From Halobacillus massiliensis (lineage in GTDB: Bacteria; Bacillota; Bacilli; Bacillales; Halobacillaceae), in the NCBI RefSeq assembly GCF_900166625.1, contig NZ_LT800499.1:3793213-3857212 (forward strand): a stretch of DNA of 64,000 nucleotides, written 5' to 3'. Of the stretch, positions 36,535-45,400 are shown piece after piece. The position numbers were made by a program, and so were the translations under genes. Numbering within the stretch: the first letter of the stretch is position 1; each line of letters starts with the position of its first letter. A model generated the notes under the pieces. That model had not been told where the DNA came from. It did not search any database and saw only the letters and a program-made list of their open reading frames with translations.

Positions 36535-37659
36535 TTAGACGGCACACCTGTTTGGGCCTACTTCCATTTCTCTTTGTTCATCTTCTTCAAGATTATTTTT
36601 CCCCATGTTGGTTTTTCTTATTTCTTCATGACTGTTTGGCTGTGGCGGCAGGTTATCCGTGACCAGGTGTATAAATTCCTCTTTATCCTTCACTTGTAAT
36701 CGGTCATTCTTGTTATAGAGGTTTTCCAGCTTGTCCTGTACCGTACCATGCTCATTGATTTCTTTCATTTCTCCAAAGTGAGCAGGAAGGACAATTAAGT
36801 CTTGGGATAAGCCTTCGTAACGACCATATAAGGTTTGGTGAAGGTCATCTACCCAATCATCTGCTTTCCCTGCAAGGTCAGGCCGTCCAATGGAATCTAT
36901 AAATAATATATCTCCCGTCATCAGATATTTATTGTCTACGATAAAGCTTGTACTCCCGATTGTGTGTCCAGGAGAGTAGAATGCAGAGATTTTAACAGTG
37001 CTTCCAACGGTGATTGTTGTGCCATCTCTCAGCTCATTGTAGTTAAATGCCATGCCTTCATCATCCCTTGTAGGGAAATAGTATTCAGCTTCTGTTTGTT
37101 CTGCTAATTTTTTACCACCTGATATATGGTCCGCATGAAGGTGCGTGTCTAAAACATATTTAATGGCTGTATCGTTTTCTTCGGCAAAGTTTTTATAGGT
37201 TTCCGTCGTCCTTACTGGATCGATCACAACTGCTACCCCATTTGACATGACCATGTAAGATAGACAGCCTTTCCCAATTCGAATAAATTGGTACAGCTCA
37301 CCGCCGTTAGATAAATCGCTGATCTTCATTGGTTCCAGGTGCTCACTCCAGGCGGTCATTCCACCCTCAAGGTAAGTGATATCCTTAACTCCTGCTTCTT
37401 CTAGTATTTCTACTCCCTTTTGAGAAGAGATTCCTTTTGCACACACTACATAGATCGTTTGATTTTCAGGGAGCTGTTTTTTTATATCTTCCGTTTCCTG
37501 CTCTAATTTTTTAAATGGAATATTCATGCTGTTAACATTCCGCCCTTGGATAGACCAATCAATGTAGTCTTCTTCCTTGCGAATATCCAACAGGAATACG
37601 TCTTCCTCCGCGAGTACTTTTTGAGCCATTTCTTTTACTGTAATCGGTTTTAATGCCAT
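36535..37659 (-). CDS. Rhodanese / metallo-beta-lactamase fusion (persulfide-handling enzyme)
   Basis: A 374-residue protein. Residues about 8-112 are a rhodanese domain with active-site Cys in YVVCAKGISS. Residues about 120-335 are a metallo-beta-lactamase domain of the ETHE1-like type with the metal motif THLHADHISGG, plus SPGHTIGS and LPAHFGE. Related fusions (CstB, YrkH-like) oxidise persulfides or transfer sulfane sulfur, protecting against sulfide and metals. The domain order here is rhodanese first, unlike CstB. The C-terminus ends in GPNRCAV. The CsoR/CstR-type operator 224 bases upstream suggests control by a CsoR-family repressor. Confidence 0.82.
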   Translation of the reverse strand: MALKPITVKEMAQKVLAEEDVFLLDIRKEEDYIDWSIQGRNVNSMNIPFKKLEQETEDIKKQLPENQTIYVVCAKGISSQKGVEILEEAGVKDITYLEGGMTAWSEHLEPMKISDLSNGGELYQFIRIGKGCLSYMVMSNGVAVVIDPVRTTETYKNFAEENDTAIKYVLDTHLHADHISGGKKLAEQTEAEYYFPTRDDEGMAFNYNELRDGTTITVGSTVKISAFYSPGHTIGSTSFIVDNKYLMTGDILFIDSIGRPDLAGKADDWVDDLHQTLYGRYEGLSQDLIVLPAHFGEMKEINEHGTVQDKLENLYNKNDRLQVKDKEEFIHLVTDNLPPQPNSHEEIRKTNMGKNNLEEDEQREMEVGPNRCAV

Positions 37660-37882
37660 GTTAATCCCTCCACAAAATTTTAAACATATATGGACCGCTA
37701 AGATGTATGAGGTTTAGGCAAAGAGATTTAATTACGCCAGTATAAAGATTTTTACTCTTTTTGAAGAAGTTCTTGAAATGTTAAGCAACTTCTCCTTCTG
37801 CCTATACACTTCACGGCTTAACAATTTTCAAGCCGAGGTCCACATTCTTTGAAAAACTACTAATCTCCACCCACATAAAACC

Positions 37883-37899
37883 ATACCCCGTTAAGGTAT
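37883..37899. promoter_or_regulatory. Second CsoR/CstR-type operator
   Basis: ATACCCCGTTAAGGTAT shares 14 of 17 positions with the csoR operator at 31434 and lies upstream of the rhodanese/MBL gene. Confidence 0.7.
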
Positions 37900-37965
37900 T
37901 ATAAAACGTTAAATTTTAATTACTTCTGGTCAATGTACCTCTTAAATTATAGGAAATATAAATAA

Positions 37966-38004
37966 AGAGCCCCTCATTAGTTCAGTTAACTAATGAGGGG
38001 CTCT
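37966..38004 (-). terminator. Terminator of the guanidine operon
   Basis: A perfect 17-bp stem (37966-37982 with 37988-38004) around a 5-base loop directly follows the end of the allophanate hydrolase gene. Confidence 0.88.
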
Positions 38005-38029
38005 ATTTAAAATAGTGTAAATATTTCCT

Positions 38030-39786
38030 TTAATTCCTTACAGCCTCAACCTGTCTCCATCCGCCAAGAGAAGAAATATCTTCTGCTCTGGCTACAGCAT
38101 ATCCTTCACAAATAAAGCCTGGTACTTCAGATCCATCTTCCAGCTCTACTTTTCCGATTCCTAAAGGGGAAGGTATCAAAGTTGTGAAGTTTCCAAGGGA
38201 TTCTAAAGGCATTTCCCATACCTCCACACTAATAGCTGTTCCTCCTTTATTCTGCTTAATCATACCTGGTTTAGCGGGATGACCCGGAAGCTTTATTAGC
38301 TGGTACTTCGGAGCTGTTAAAGTTTCTCTAATAAAATATGCACCACATTCACGCATTTGTTTTTCTAATGGATAGCCTCTCATATGCAGACCACAAACAA
38401 CTAGATTTGTCGTTTCTCTTTTTTCATTATCCCGCTTAGTTTGCTCGTCTGCTTTTGAGCGATTCACCCAAAGATTGGCAGTACCTGCTGCTAGTCCCTC
38501 TTGTTCAGAAAGGCTGAAAATAGTAATACCAAATGGAACTTGGGGAGCCGCTTCTCCCGCTGGAACAGCTACTGCTGACAGATCAAGTAAATTGCAATGG
38601 TTCGTGTAGAGACCCATTTTGTTATTAGTTGCGATAGGGTCCTGGCTGACTTCCTCCCTTGTCCATGTCCCTCCACAAGTAGGCATGACGAGTGCAGCGT
38701 CTTTTAATAAGTTCTTCACATCTCTCTTTATAGCTTGTAGTTTGTGAATCGCTTGAAATAAGGATGGAGCGTCATAGTTTTCAGGTGAACCGGAACGTAA
38801 CACTTCTTCTGTTTCAGGAACAGCTGTGGCCGGATTCGAATCGATAAACTCACCTAGTGCTGCCCAACGTTCCGCTATCCATGGGCCGTCATATAAAACT
38901 TTTGCTGCTTCTGTGAATAACTCCGTATTCACATAGACGACCGGCACCCCTAGTTCTTTCACCTTTATTACTGCTGCTTCCCAGGCTTTTTGATATTTCT
39001 TAGCAAAAGGCCCATAAAATTCAGGCGATTCTTCAGGAAGACAAATTTTTACTGGATGTTCAGGAACCAGCTTGGGCGTTTTCTTTGACCAGGGGTCTGT
39101 TGATTCTTCTCCACGGGCTTGTTCATCTATTTTTATAGCTTCGTCTAATGTATGAGTAAATACAGTGACACAGTCGATACTTTCACAAGCCGGCACTACT
39201 CCTTCTTTAGACCAGGCACCAAGGATAGGTTTAAAACCAATCAGATTATTTAAGGCAGCCGGAACGCGACCTGAGCCAGCCGTATCTGTTCCAAGAGAAA
39301 AAGCAGCCTGCCCTCTTGCAACAGCTAGGGCAGAACCTGAACTGGATCCTCCACTGATAAGTTCTTCTTTAAAAGCATTAAAGGACTTCTTGTTCCCACT
39401 AGTCCAGTAGCAAATTGGTCTAAATTTGTTTTTCCAACTGGAATCGCCCCATCAGCAATCAATCGACTGACTACCTTCGCATGCTCACCAGGTACATATG
39501 CATAATCCGCACATCCTGCCGTTGTAGGGATGGCTGCTAGATTGATATTGTCTTTAACCGCAAAGGGGACGCCCCATAGTTGAGCATCGGCCATATTTAT
39601 AGTTTCCAAATGATCGAGATATGGCTGGATCCATGTGAGATCAGGAGGAGTTATCCATATATTCATAGACCGATCCTTTTCTGCACGTGAAATGATTTCC
39701 CTTATAACCTGCTTCGGACTTATTAAGCCATCCTTGTAGTTCTGCTGAAGCCAGTCCATCGTTATAAGTTCTGGTAGTTTACTCAC
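38030..39786 (-). pseudogene. atzF: Allophanate hydrolase, disrupted by a frameshift
   Basis: Two frames together encode one amidase-signature enzyme. The first (from 39786) gives residues up to QFATGLVGTRSP, including the catalytic Lys in PFAVKDNIN. After about 39385 homology moves to another frame with ISGGSSSGSALAVARG (Ser pair), SLGTDTAGSGRVPAAL, and then an intact C-terminal domain to 38030. Relative to family members about four to five residues are missing at the junction, consistent with a short (about 13 bp) deletion. The enzyme would split allophanate into ammonia and CO2. As read, no full-length product forms unless ribosomes shift frame. It overlaps the carboxylase gene by four bases. 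Confidence 0.82.
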
Positions 39787-42700
39787 TTAGCTGCCACCAC
39801 GCTTTCTTCTTTAATTGAAGCAATCAATTGCCCTGCCTGGACTTCTTCTCCCGGCTCAACATAAAGGGATGTAATAAATCCATCACAAGGAGATTGCTGA
39901 GGGAACTCCATTTTCATACTTTCTTCTATTATAATAGGGTCCCCTTTTCTTACATATTCACCTGGAGATACGAGAACCTTCCAGACACTCCCGGGCATTT
40001 GTGAGCGGGCAGCTGTTTCTCCAACCGGGATTTCTCCTTCAGGTACGGCTTCTTCATTATCCATTTCAGATACATGCTCAGCAATGCCGGCTTCCTTCCA
40101 TCTTTCTCTTTCCGCCTTGAATGCAGCCTGCTGATGTTCTTTGAATGAAGCGGCACTTTCTTTAATAGATTCCTGGAATTGCAGATATTCTCCAAGCTTG
40201 AAGGTTGTTTCTGTGATATCTGCCTCAAATCTGCCTCGTAAAAAGTCTTCTCTCATTTCCAGAAGTTCATCTGGTTCCACCGGATAAAATTGAATCTGAT
40301 CAAAGAATCTAAGCAGCCATGGTTTTCCTTGTTCAAAACTCTCTGTTGAACGCAGGCGATTCCACACCTGAATCGTGCGACCGACAAACTGATAACCGCC
40401 AGGACCTTCCATTCCATACACACACATGTATGATCCACCGATACCTACCGCGTTTTCGGGTGTCCATGTTCTCGCTGGGTTATATTTCGTTGTAACTAGA
40501 CGATGGCGAGGATCGGTAGGAGTCGCAAGTGGGGCTCCTAAATACACATCGCCGAGTCCAAGAACGAGGTAATTAGCATCAAAAACAATCTTCTTCACAT
40601 CTTCAATGCTGTCTAAACCGTTGATACGGCGGATAAATTCCAGATTATCCGGACACCATGGTGCGTCTGGGCGCACATTTTTTTGATAACGTTCAGTGGC
40701 CAGCTGAGTGGATGGATCATTCCAGGAAAGCGGCAAACTCACTATTCTGGAAGGCACCTCAATCGATTCAAGTGGTGGCAACTGGCTATCCACTTCAAGT
40801 ACTTTTTCACAGGCCTCTTTTATCGTCATTTTCAAAGGGTCAATGTGGATCTGTAAAGAACGTACACCCGGGGTCATTTCTATGGCTGGGAGACATTTTG
40901 TTTCTTTTAAATGTTCCATTAATACTTGCACCTGGAACCTTAGAAGCAGATCAAGCTCCATTTCCCCATATTCCACTAGCAGGTATTCATCACCGCTGCA
41001 TCGAATCGTAATTGGGAAGCGACGGTCTGAATCCCCATAAGCAAAGATCGGATAACTTGAATCCAGCTCTTCAGTTGGGACTGGAAGATAAATTTGCGGA
41101 AGATCTTTACGCACTCCCTGGCCGATTTTCTCAATCTTTTCTTCTTGTACCTGTCGTAAGACATTGGCTTCTTCAATTGTAAGCAATTGAAAGTGTATCG
41201 TATCGCCCGGGTGCAACTGTCCGAGCTTCCAGAACTCTGCTGATGCGGTAGTCACAGGACAGACAAACCCGCCTAGACTCGGGCCGTCCGGACCTAATAA
41301 TATTGGCATATCTCCAGTTAAATCAAGGGTGCCAATTGCATACGCGTTATCATGAATATTCGAAGGGTGAAGCCCTGCTTCTCCTCCATCTTCACGTGCC
41401 CATTTGGGAACTGGCCCCTTAAGACGAACCCCAGTCCTAGAACTATTAAAATGGACTTCCCACTCAGTTTCAGTCAGCTGCTCGAGATAGGTTTCGTCTA
41501 AATACTCTTTTGTACAGTGTGGTCCGGGAATCACGCCAATGGTCCATGTATTTGAAATAGCCGGCTGGTCTTCCTTAACTAGCTTTTGCAGGTTTTCGGG
41601 AACATTTCCTTTTTTCACACCGAGCACGTCTCCCGTGCGGAGTGCTCTTCCACCATGGCCGCCGAATCCTCCTAAAGTGAAGGTTGAGGAACTGCCGAGT
41701 ATTTTTGGCATGTCCAAACCGCCTTCAACTAAGAAATATGTTCTCATACCTGCTTTTGCTTCATGGAAGGTCAAAACCTGCCCTCGGTTAGCGAATACAG
41801 GCTTGAACATCGGTACAGCTTGATCGTCCAGCTCTGCTTCCATATCCGCCCCTGTCAGACAGAACCACATATCATTGCGAAATCTATAAGATCCTCCTTG
41901 AAGAGTCAGCTCAAGTCCGGGTGCCTCTCGCTCATTACCTAACAGTTCATTCCCGATTCGGAAGGAATAAGGATCCATCGCTCCACAAGGTGGTACCCCT
42001 ACGTCCCAGTGCCCGGTTCTCCCAGGATAGTCCTGTACAGTGGCTTGAATTCCGCCATCTAAAACTTCGATAGCATTTTCAGATGGTTGAAAGTCATTCA
42101 GCAATTGAGTAAAAACCTGTCCAAATTGAAAGCTATCTTCTTGAAGAAGCGCTTGAAGGTAAGAGAGGTTGGTTGTGATCCCGTACATTTTAGTTTCTGA
42201 AAGGGCCTGAATCAGCTTTTGGATTGCTTCACTACGGTCCTTGCCATGGACAATAACTTTGGCAAGCATCGGATCATATAAGGTGGTAATCGTGATTCCG
42301 TTCTTCACCCATGTTTCATTTCTTGCTTTTTCAGAGAAATGAGCCTGGTCCAGATAACCTGCACTTGGCCGGAAATTATGAAGGTAATCTTCGGCATATA
42401 CTCGCGCCTGGATACTGTGACCTTCCATTGCCGGAACCTTTTCTTCCAGACGATAAAGTTGATCGGAAGCCTCCTTCACCATCCACTCCACTAAATCTAC
42501 ACCTAAGACTTCCTCTGTTACACCGTGTTCGACTTGCAGCCTCGTGTTAACCTCTAAAAAATAAAATTCTTCGCTCTTAGTGTCAAACAAAAATTCTACT
42601 GTTCCTGCACTGCGATAGCCCGCTTCTTTAGCAAGTCGTATAGCTGCTGCCGCCATATTTTTTCGTACGAACTCAGACAAGTCAGGAGCGGGACTCTCTT

Positions 42701-43415
42701 CGATCACTTTCTGGTTCCGTCTCTGAATGGAGCAATCACGCTCACCAAGAGATACGACTTCTCCCCTGCTGTTTCCAAAAATCTGTACCTCCACATGCCG
42801 AGCTTTACGAATATATTTCTCTAAAAATAAGCCGCCATTATTGAAATTTGATTCAGCAAGGTGGCGGACGCTTTCAAAGGCTGTACGCAGTGCTTCTTCA
42901 TCGACACAAACCCGCATACCAATACCGCCTCCCCCAGCTGTACTCTTTAAAATAACAGGATAACCGATCTCTTCTCCCTTAACCACAGCTTCTTCAATCT
43001 CTTCTATTAAATCGGTTCCCGGCAGTAGTGGAACTTCAGCTCGCTCTGCCATCTCCCTCGCTGTATGTTTTAATCCGAAGATTTCCATTTGATCCGGGGT
43101 TGGCCCAATAAAAGTAATGCCTTTATCCTCACAAGCTCGAACAAAATCTGGGTTTTCACTAAGGAAGCCATAACCTGGATGAATAGCCTGTGCACCGGTA
43201 TTAATAGCCGTTTGCAGAATAAGGTCTGCATTTAAATAACTATCCTTTGCGGATCCTTCTCCAATAAGTACCGCTTCATCCGCATAATCGACATGGAGAC
43301 TGTCCTGATCTGCTTTTGTATAAACAGCTACAGAGGCAATTCCAAGCTTTTTTAATGTACGTTCAATTCTTACTGCAATGGCACCACGGTTCGCAATCAA
43401 TACTTTTGTAAACAT
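39783..43415 (-). CDS. Urea carboxylase-family biotin enzyme, probably guanidine carboxylase
   Basis: A protein of about 1210 residues. Order: biotin carboxylase (about 1-450; KVLIANRGAIAVRI, GGGGIGMRV, EVNTRLQVEHGVTE), then the KipA/KipI-like carboxyltransferase halves (about 480-1040; EVLDGGIQATVQDYPGRTG, VCVYGMEGPGGYQFVGRT-like block), and a C-terminal biotinyl domain with biotin Lys in EESMKMEFP. It carboxylates urea or guanidine using ATP and bicarbonate. The guanidine-I riboswitch and DUF1989 partners indicate guanidine as substrate, giving carboxyguanidine. ATG 43415 is chosen as start since it matches the family N-terminus and has GGAGAGGG upstream. Confidence 0.87.
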   Translation of the reverse strand: MFTKVLIANRGAIAVRIERTLKKLGIASVAVYTKADQDSLHVDYADEAVLIGEGSAKDSYLNADLILQTAINTGAQAIHPGYGFLSENPDFVRACEDKGITFIGPTPDQMEIFGLKHTAREMAERAEVPLLPGTDLIEEIEEAVVKGEEIGYPVILKSTAGGGGIGMRVCVDEEALRTAFESVRHLAESNFNNGGLFLEKYIRKARHVEVQIFGNSRGEVVSLGERDCSIQRRNQKVIEESPAPDLSEFVRKNMAAAAIRLAKEAGYRSAGTVEFLFDTKSEEFYFLEVNTRLQVEHGVTEEVLGVDLVEWMVKEASDQLYRLEEKVPAMEGHSIQARVYAEDYLHNFRPSAGYLDQAHFSEKARNETWVKNGITITTLYDPMLAKVIVHGKDRSEAIQKLIQALSETKMYGITTNLSYLQALLQEDSFQFGQVFTQLLNDFQPSENAIEVLDGGIQATVQDYPGRTGHWDVGVPPCGAMDPYSFRIGNELLGNEREAPGLELTLQGGSYRFRNDMWFCLTGADMEAELDDQAVPMFKPVFANRGQVLTFHEAKAGMRTYFLVEGGLDMPKILGSSSTFTLGGFGGHGGRALRTGDVLGVKKGNVPENLQKLVKEDQPAISNTWTIGVIPGPHCTKEYLDETYLEQLTETEWEVHFNSSRTGVRLKGPVPKWAREDGGEAGLHPSNIHDNAYAIGTLDLTGDMPILLGPDGPSLGGFVCPVTTASAEFWKLGQLHPGDTIHFQLLTIEEANVLRQVQEEKIEKIGQGVRKDLPQIYLPVPTEELDSSYPIFAYGDSDRRFPITIRCSGDEYLLVEYGEMELDLLLRFQVQVLMEHLKETKCLPAIEMTPGVRSLQIHIDPLKMTIKEACEKVLEVDSQLPPLESIEVPSRIVSLPLSWNDPSTQLATERYQKNVRPDAPWCPDNLEFIRRINGLDSIEDVKKIVFDANYLVLGLGDVYLGAPLATPTDPRHRLVTTKYNPARTWTPENAVGIGGSYMCVYGMEGPGGYQFVGRTIQVWNRLRSTESFEQGKPWLLRFFDQIQFYPVEPDELLEMREDFLRGRFEADITETTFKLGEYLQFQESIKESAASFKEHQQAAFKAERERWKEAGIAEHVSEMDNEEAVPEGEIPVGETAARSQMPGSVWKVLVSPGEYVRKGDPIIIEESMKMEFPQQSPCDGFITSLYVEPGEEVQAGQLIASIKEESVVAAK

Positions 43416-43477
43416 ACAGTGTTTCCCTCTCCTTTTTACTATCGGAATATTCTGATCTTTACATTTAAAAAATGGAG

Positions 43478-44128
43478 CTATTGATCCCATATTAAGAGTC
43501 TTATCGGCGTTGGATTAAAACCGCTGCACGGATTATTCAATTGCGGGCAGTTGCTGATTAACACTTTAGTACGGCATCTCGCCTTCATCTCGACATAATG
43601 GCCAGGTCCGGAAATTCCGTCTTCAAAGGATAATCCTCCTTCCGGTGTAAGGGGTACATTCATGAAGAAATTAATATTAGGGGCTAGATCTCTTTTTGTA
43701 TAATTCTCCCCATGCTTCGCAAGCTGGTTCATAAAGTTATCGCGGCAATTATGCATATGCAATCGATCATGGGCGTATCGGACAGTGTTACTTTGAGCGG
43801 AACAGGCACCGCCAAGCGTGTCATGACGTCCCACTGTATCTGCAACGATTTCTATAAGCTCTTTGCCCGACTCTGCTCTAAGAATTGAACCTGTCGTCAA
43901 ATAGACATTTTTTTGACCCGCTATTGTAGTAAGGGCACTGTAATGATCCTCTGGCTTTTCTGCATCATAAAACAACGTATCTGCCGCTTGATTTCCCTCT
44001 TCATCTACTATTCGAAGCACCTGACCCGGAAGCAATTCGTACATCCACCCGTCTCCCGCAGGAAGCGAATAATCATACACTGCATTTTCTACTTTTCTAG
44101 AATTTATTTTGTTTGTTATCACACTCAT
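43478..44128 (-). CDS. DUF1989 protein (urea carboxylase-associated family 2), carboxyguanidine deiminase subunit
   Basis: A 216-residue protein of the DUF1989 family. It contains conserved Cys and His in GGACSAQSNTVRYAHDRLHMHNCRDNF and in RCRTKVLISNCPQLNNPC, probable metal ligands. Pairs of such proteins, once named urea carboxylase-associated, have been shown elsewhere to act as carboxyguanidine deiminase (CgdAB), turning carboxyguanidine into allophanate. It lies 22 bases after its paralogue and before the carboxylase. GGAGGAA precedes the ATG. Which of the two corresponds to CgdA or CgdB is not assigned. Confidence 0.83.
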   Translation of the reverse strand: MSVITNKINSRKVENAVYDYSLPAGDGWMYELLPGQVLRIVDEEGNQAADTLFYDAEKPEDHYSALTTIAGQKNVYLTTGSILRAESGKELIEIVADTVGRHDTLGGACSAQSNTVRYAHDRLHMHNCRDNFMNQLAKHGENYTKRDLAPNINFFMNVPLTPEGGLSFEDGISGPGHYVEMKARCRTKVLISNCPQLNNPCSGFNPTPIRLLIWDQ

Positions 44129-44150
44129 GATTTATTCCTCCTTTAATTTT

Positions 44151-44873
44151 TTATTGACTGACCAATGAATAGTAATCCCAAGTATTTTCAAATGCTCGTT
44201 TGTTTTCAGGATGGTAGTTCAAACAATAATCGTCGCCTCTGACTGGAGCTGCCGGCAATACTTCCACTTTCACTGACGCCTTTGAAAAAGCCGCGGTTGG
44301 ATCGAAGGGATTGGGTGTATTGGAAAGCAGCAGCAGAACATCCATCTCTGTTCGAAGAGTGACACTGTCCCCTTTCTTACTATGTCCTTCTACAAAGTGC
44401 ATATCTCCACTCTCATCCACAAAGATCTTTGAAAATAAGTTAACAACTGGCCCCATGTCCCGGCTCTCCAGTCCATTTCTCACTAATTCCATTGCAAAGT
44501 TTTCCTGGCCGCTTCGATACCACTCATTTTGAATTTGCTGATAGGTTGTTTTACCATATTTTTCATCCGTAAGCTGCCTTGTCGTATAACCGCCGATTGG
44601 ATCATGCCACCCAAGGTCATCTTCCAAAATGCTTACCATAGCCTGCCCATTATCACTCATTAAAATATTTCCCTTCGTTAAATGAGAAGTATGCTGAGCT
44701 TTCAATGTATCCGGCATGTTGTACTTTTCGCTTCTATTCCTTTCATTAAAAAATAAACAAGAAAGATTGGCTCCCTCCTCAAGCGCCGTAATTTTAATTT
44801 GCTTTCCTCTCGATATGCTGCCTGACCACTTTGCTCCTGCACGTAATGTCCGAGTCCAAAGGTTTCCCATCAA
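44151..44873 (-). CDS. DUF1989 protein (urea carboxylase-associated family 1), carboxyguanidine deiminase subunit
   Basis: A 240-residue DUF1989 protein and paralogue of the next gene. The conserved core runs from LSCLFFNERNRSEKYN through GQAMVSILEDDLGWHDPIGGYTT to GPVVNLFSKIFVDESG and SNTPNPFDP. It lacks most of the Cys residues of its partner, so the two probably form a heteromeric enzyme in which only one carries the metal site. It is the first gene after the guanidine-I riboswitch, directly tying the operon to guanidine. Confidence 0.83.
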   Translation of the reverse strand: MMGNLWTRTLRAGAKWSGSISRGKQIKITALEEGANLSCLFFNERNRSEKYNMPDTLKAQHTSHLTKGNILMSDNGQAMVSILEDDLGWHDPIGGYTTRQLTDEKYGKTTYQQIQNEWYRSGQENFAMELVRNGLESRDMGPVVNLFSKIFVDESGDMHFVEGHSKKGDSVTLRTEMDVLLLLSNTPNPFDPTAAFSKASVKVEVLPAAPVRGDDYCLNYHPENKRAFENTWDYYSLVSQ

Positions 44874-44906
44874 AATTCCTCCTTAAGATAATTTCTAATA
44901 AAAATA

Positions 44907-44941
44907 AAAAGCCTGGGAGATTTAGAATCTCCCAGGCTTTT
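44907..44941 (-). terminator. Expression-platform terminator of the guanidine-I riboswitch
   Basis: A 16-bp stem (44907-44922 with 44926-44941, base AAAAGCCTGGGAGATT) is followed on the minus strand by TTTTTATTTTT. It would be disrupted when the aptamer binds guanidine. Confidence 0.85.
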
Positions 44942-45060
44942 GTCCCTCCGTGTATATAGGTTAATTATTGAACACTAACCTATACCGCTCTCTCTTGGAC
45001 CTGACTTGATACTTTAATCAACGGAACCCTAGAAAGCTTTTTTGTCCTCGACTTCGAGAA
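44940..45060 (-). ncRNA. Guanidine-I (ykkC) riboswitch aptamer
   Basis: On the minus strand the hallmarks appear in order: CTAGGGTTCCG (45032-45022), AGTCAGGTCC followed by AGAGAG, an extended variable hairpin with GGTTAGTG and its partner, and ACACGGAGGGACAAAAGCC leading into the terminator. This is the conserved pattern of the ykkC class that binds guanidinium. It precedes the two DUF1989 genes, guanidine carboxylase and allophanate hydrolase, a known target set of this riboswitch. Confidence 0.9.
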
Positions 45061-45400
45061 CCTTTATTAAATTTTGATTGTAATTGGAATTATAGCTACT
45101 AATCCATCTTCCCCGCAACACACATGTGAGATTATCTTACATAGTTTTTAAATCTATTAATAAATTAATTATGCGATCAAAAACTATAATGATTTCGTTT
45201 TTAAAACTTTGCATACTCCCTGTATTTATTAAAAGAAGGACAAAAAACATAAAAAAGGCAAACCAAAAAATATGTAAGAAAACCTTACATGATAGTTGTA
45301 TTTTAAATTTTTCCAATGAAGAATTAGACACAAGCTTAAATTACCAATTACTTTTATTTATCTGTCGACTGGTATTAACAAAAAGTGGAAGGAGTTCCCT

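Larger units (their letters stand above)
37660..38029. other. Gap between the rhodanese/MBL and allophanate hydrolase genes
   Basis: Holds a CsoR-type operator and a strong terminator, listed separately. A second weak hairpin (about 37780-37850, AAG/CTT-rich) is visible. No gene is seen. Confidence 0.6.
44874..45400. other. Divergent region: riboswitch leader and permease upstream region
   Basis: The left part is the riboswitch and its terminator. The right part (about 45060-45400) is AT-rich and holds the promoter of the APC permease gene; no riboswitch-like motif was found on the plus strand. The open frame from 45126 lacks a ribosome site and looks non-coding. Confidence 0.6.

Noticed and set aside
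38030-39196. Separate 388-residue amidase starting at MPACESIDC
   Set aside because: This methionine is internal to the allophanate hydrolase; the upstream part of the same frame carries the Ser-Ser-Lys motifs, so the open frames are pieces of one broken gene.
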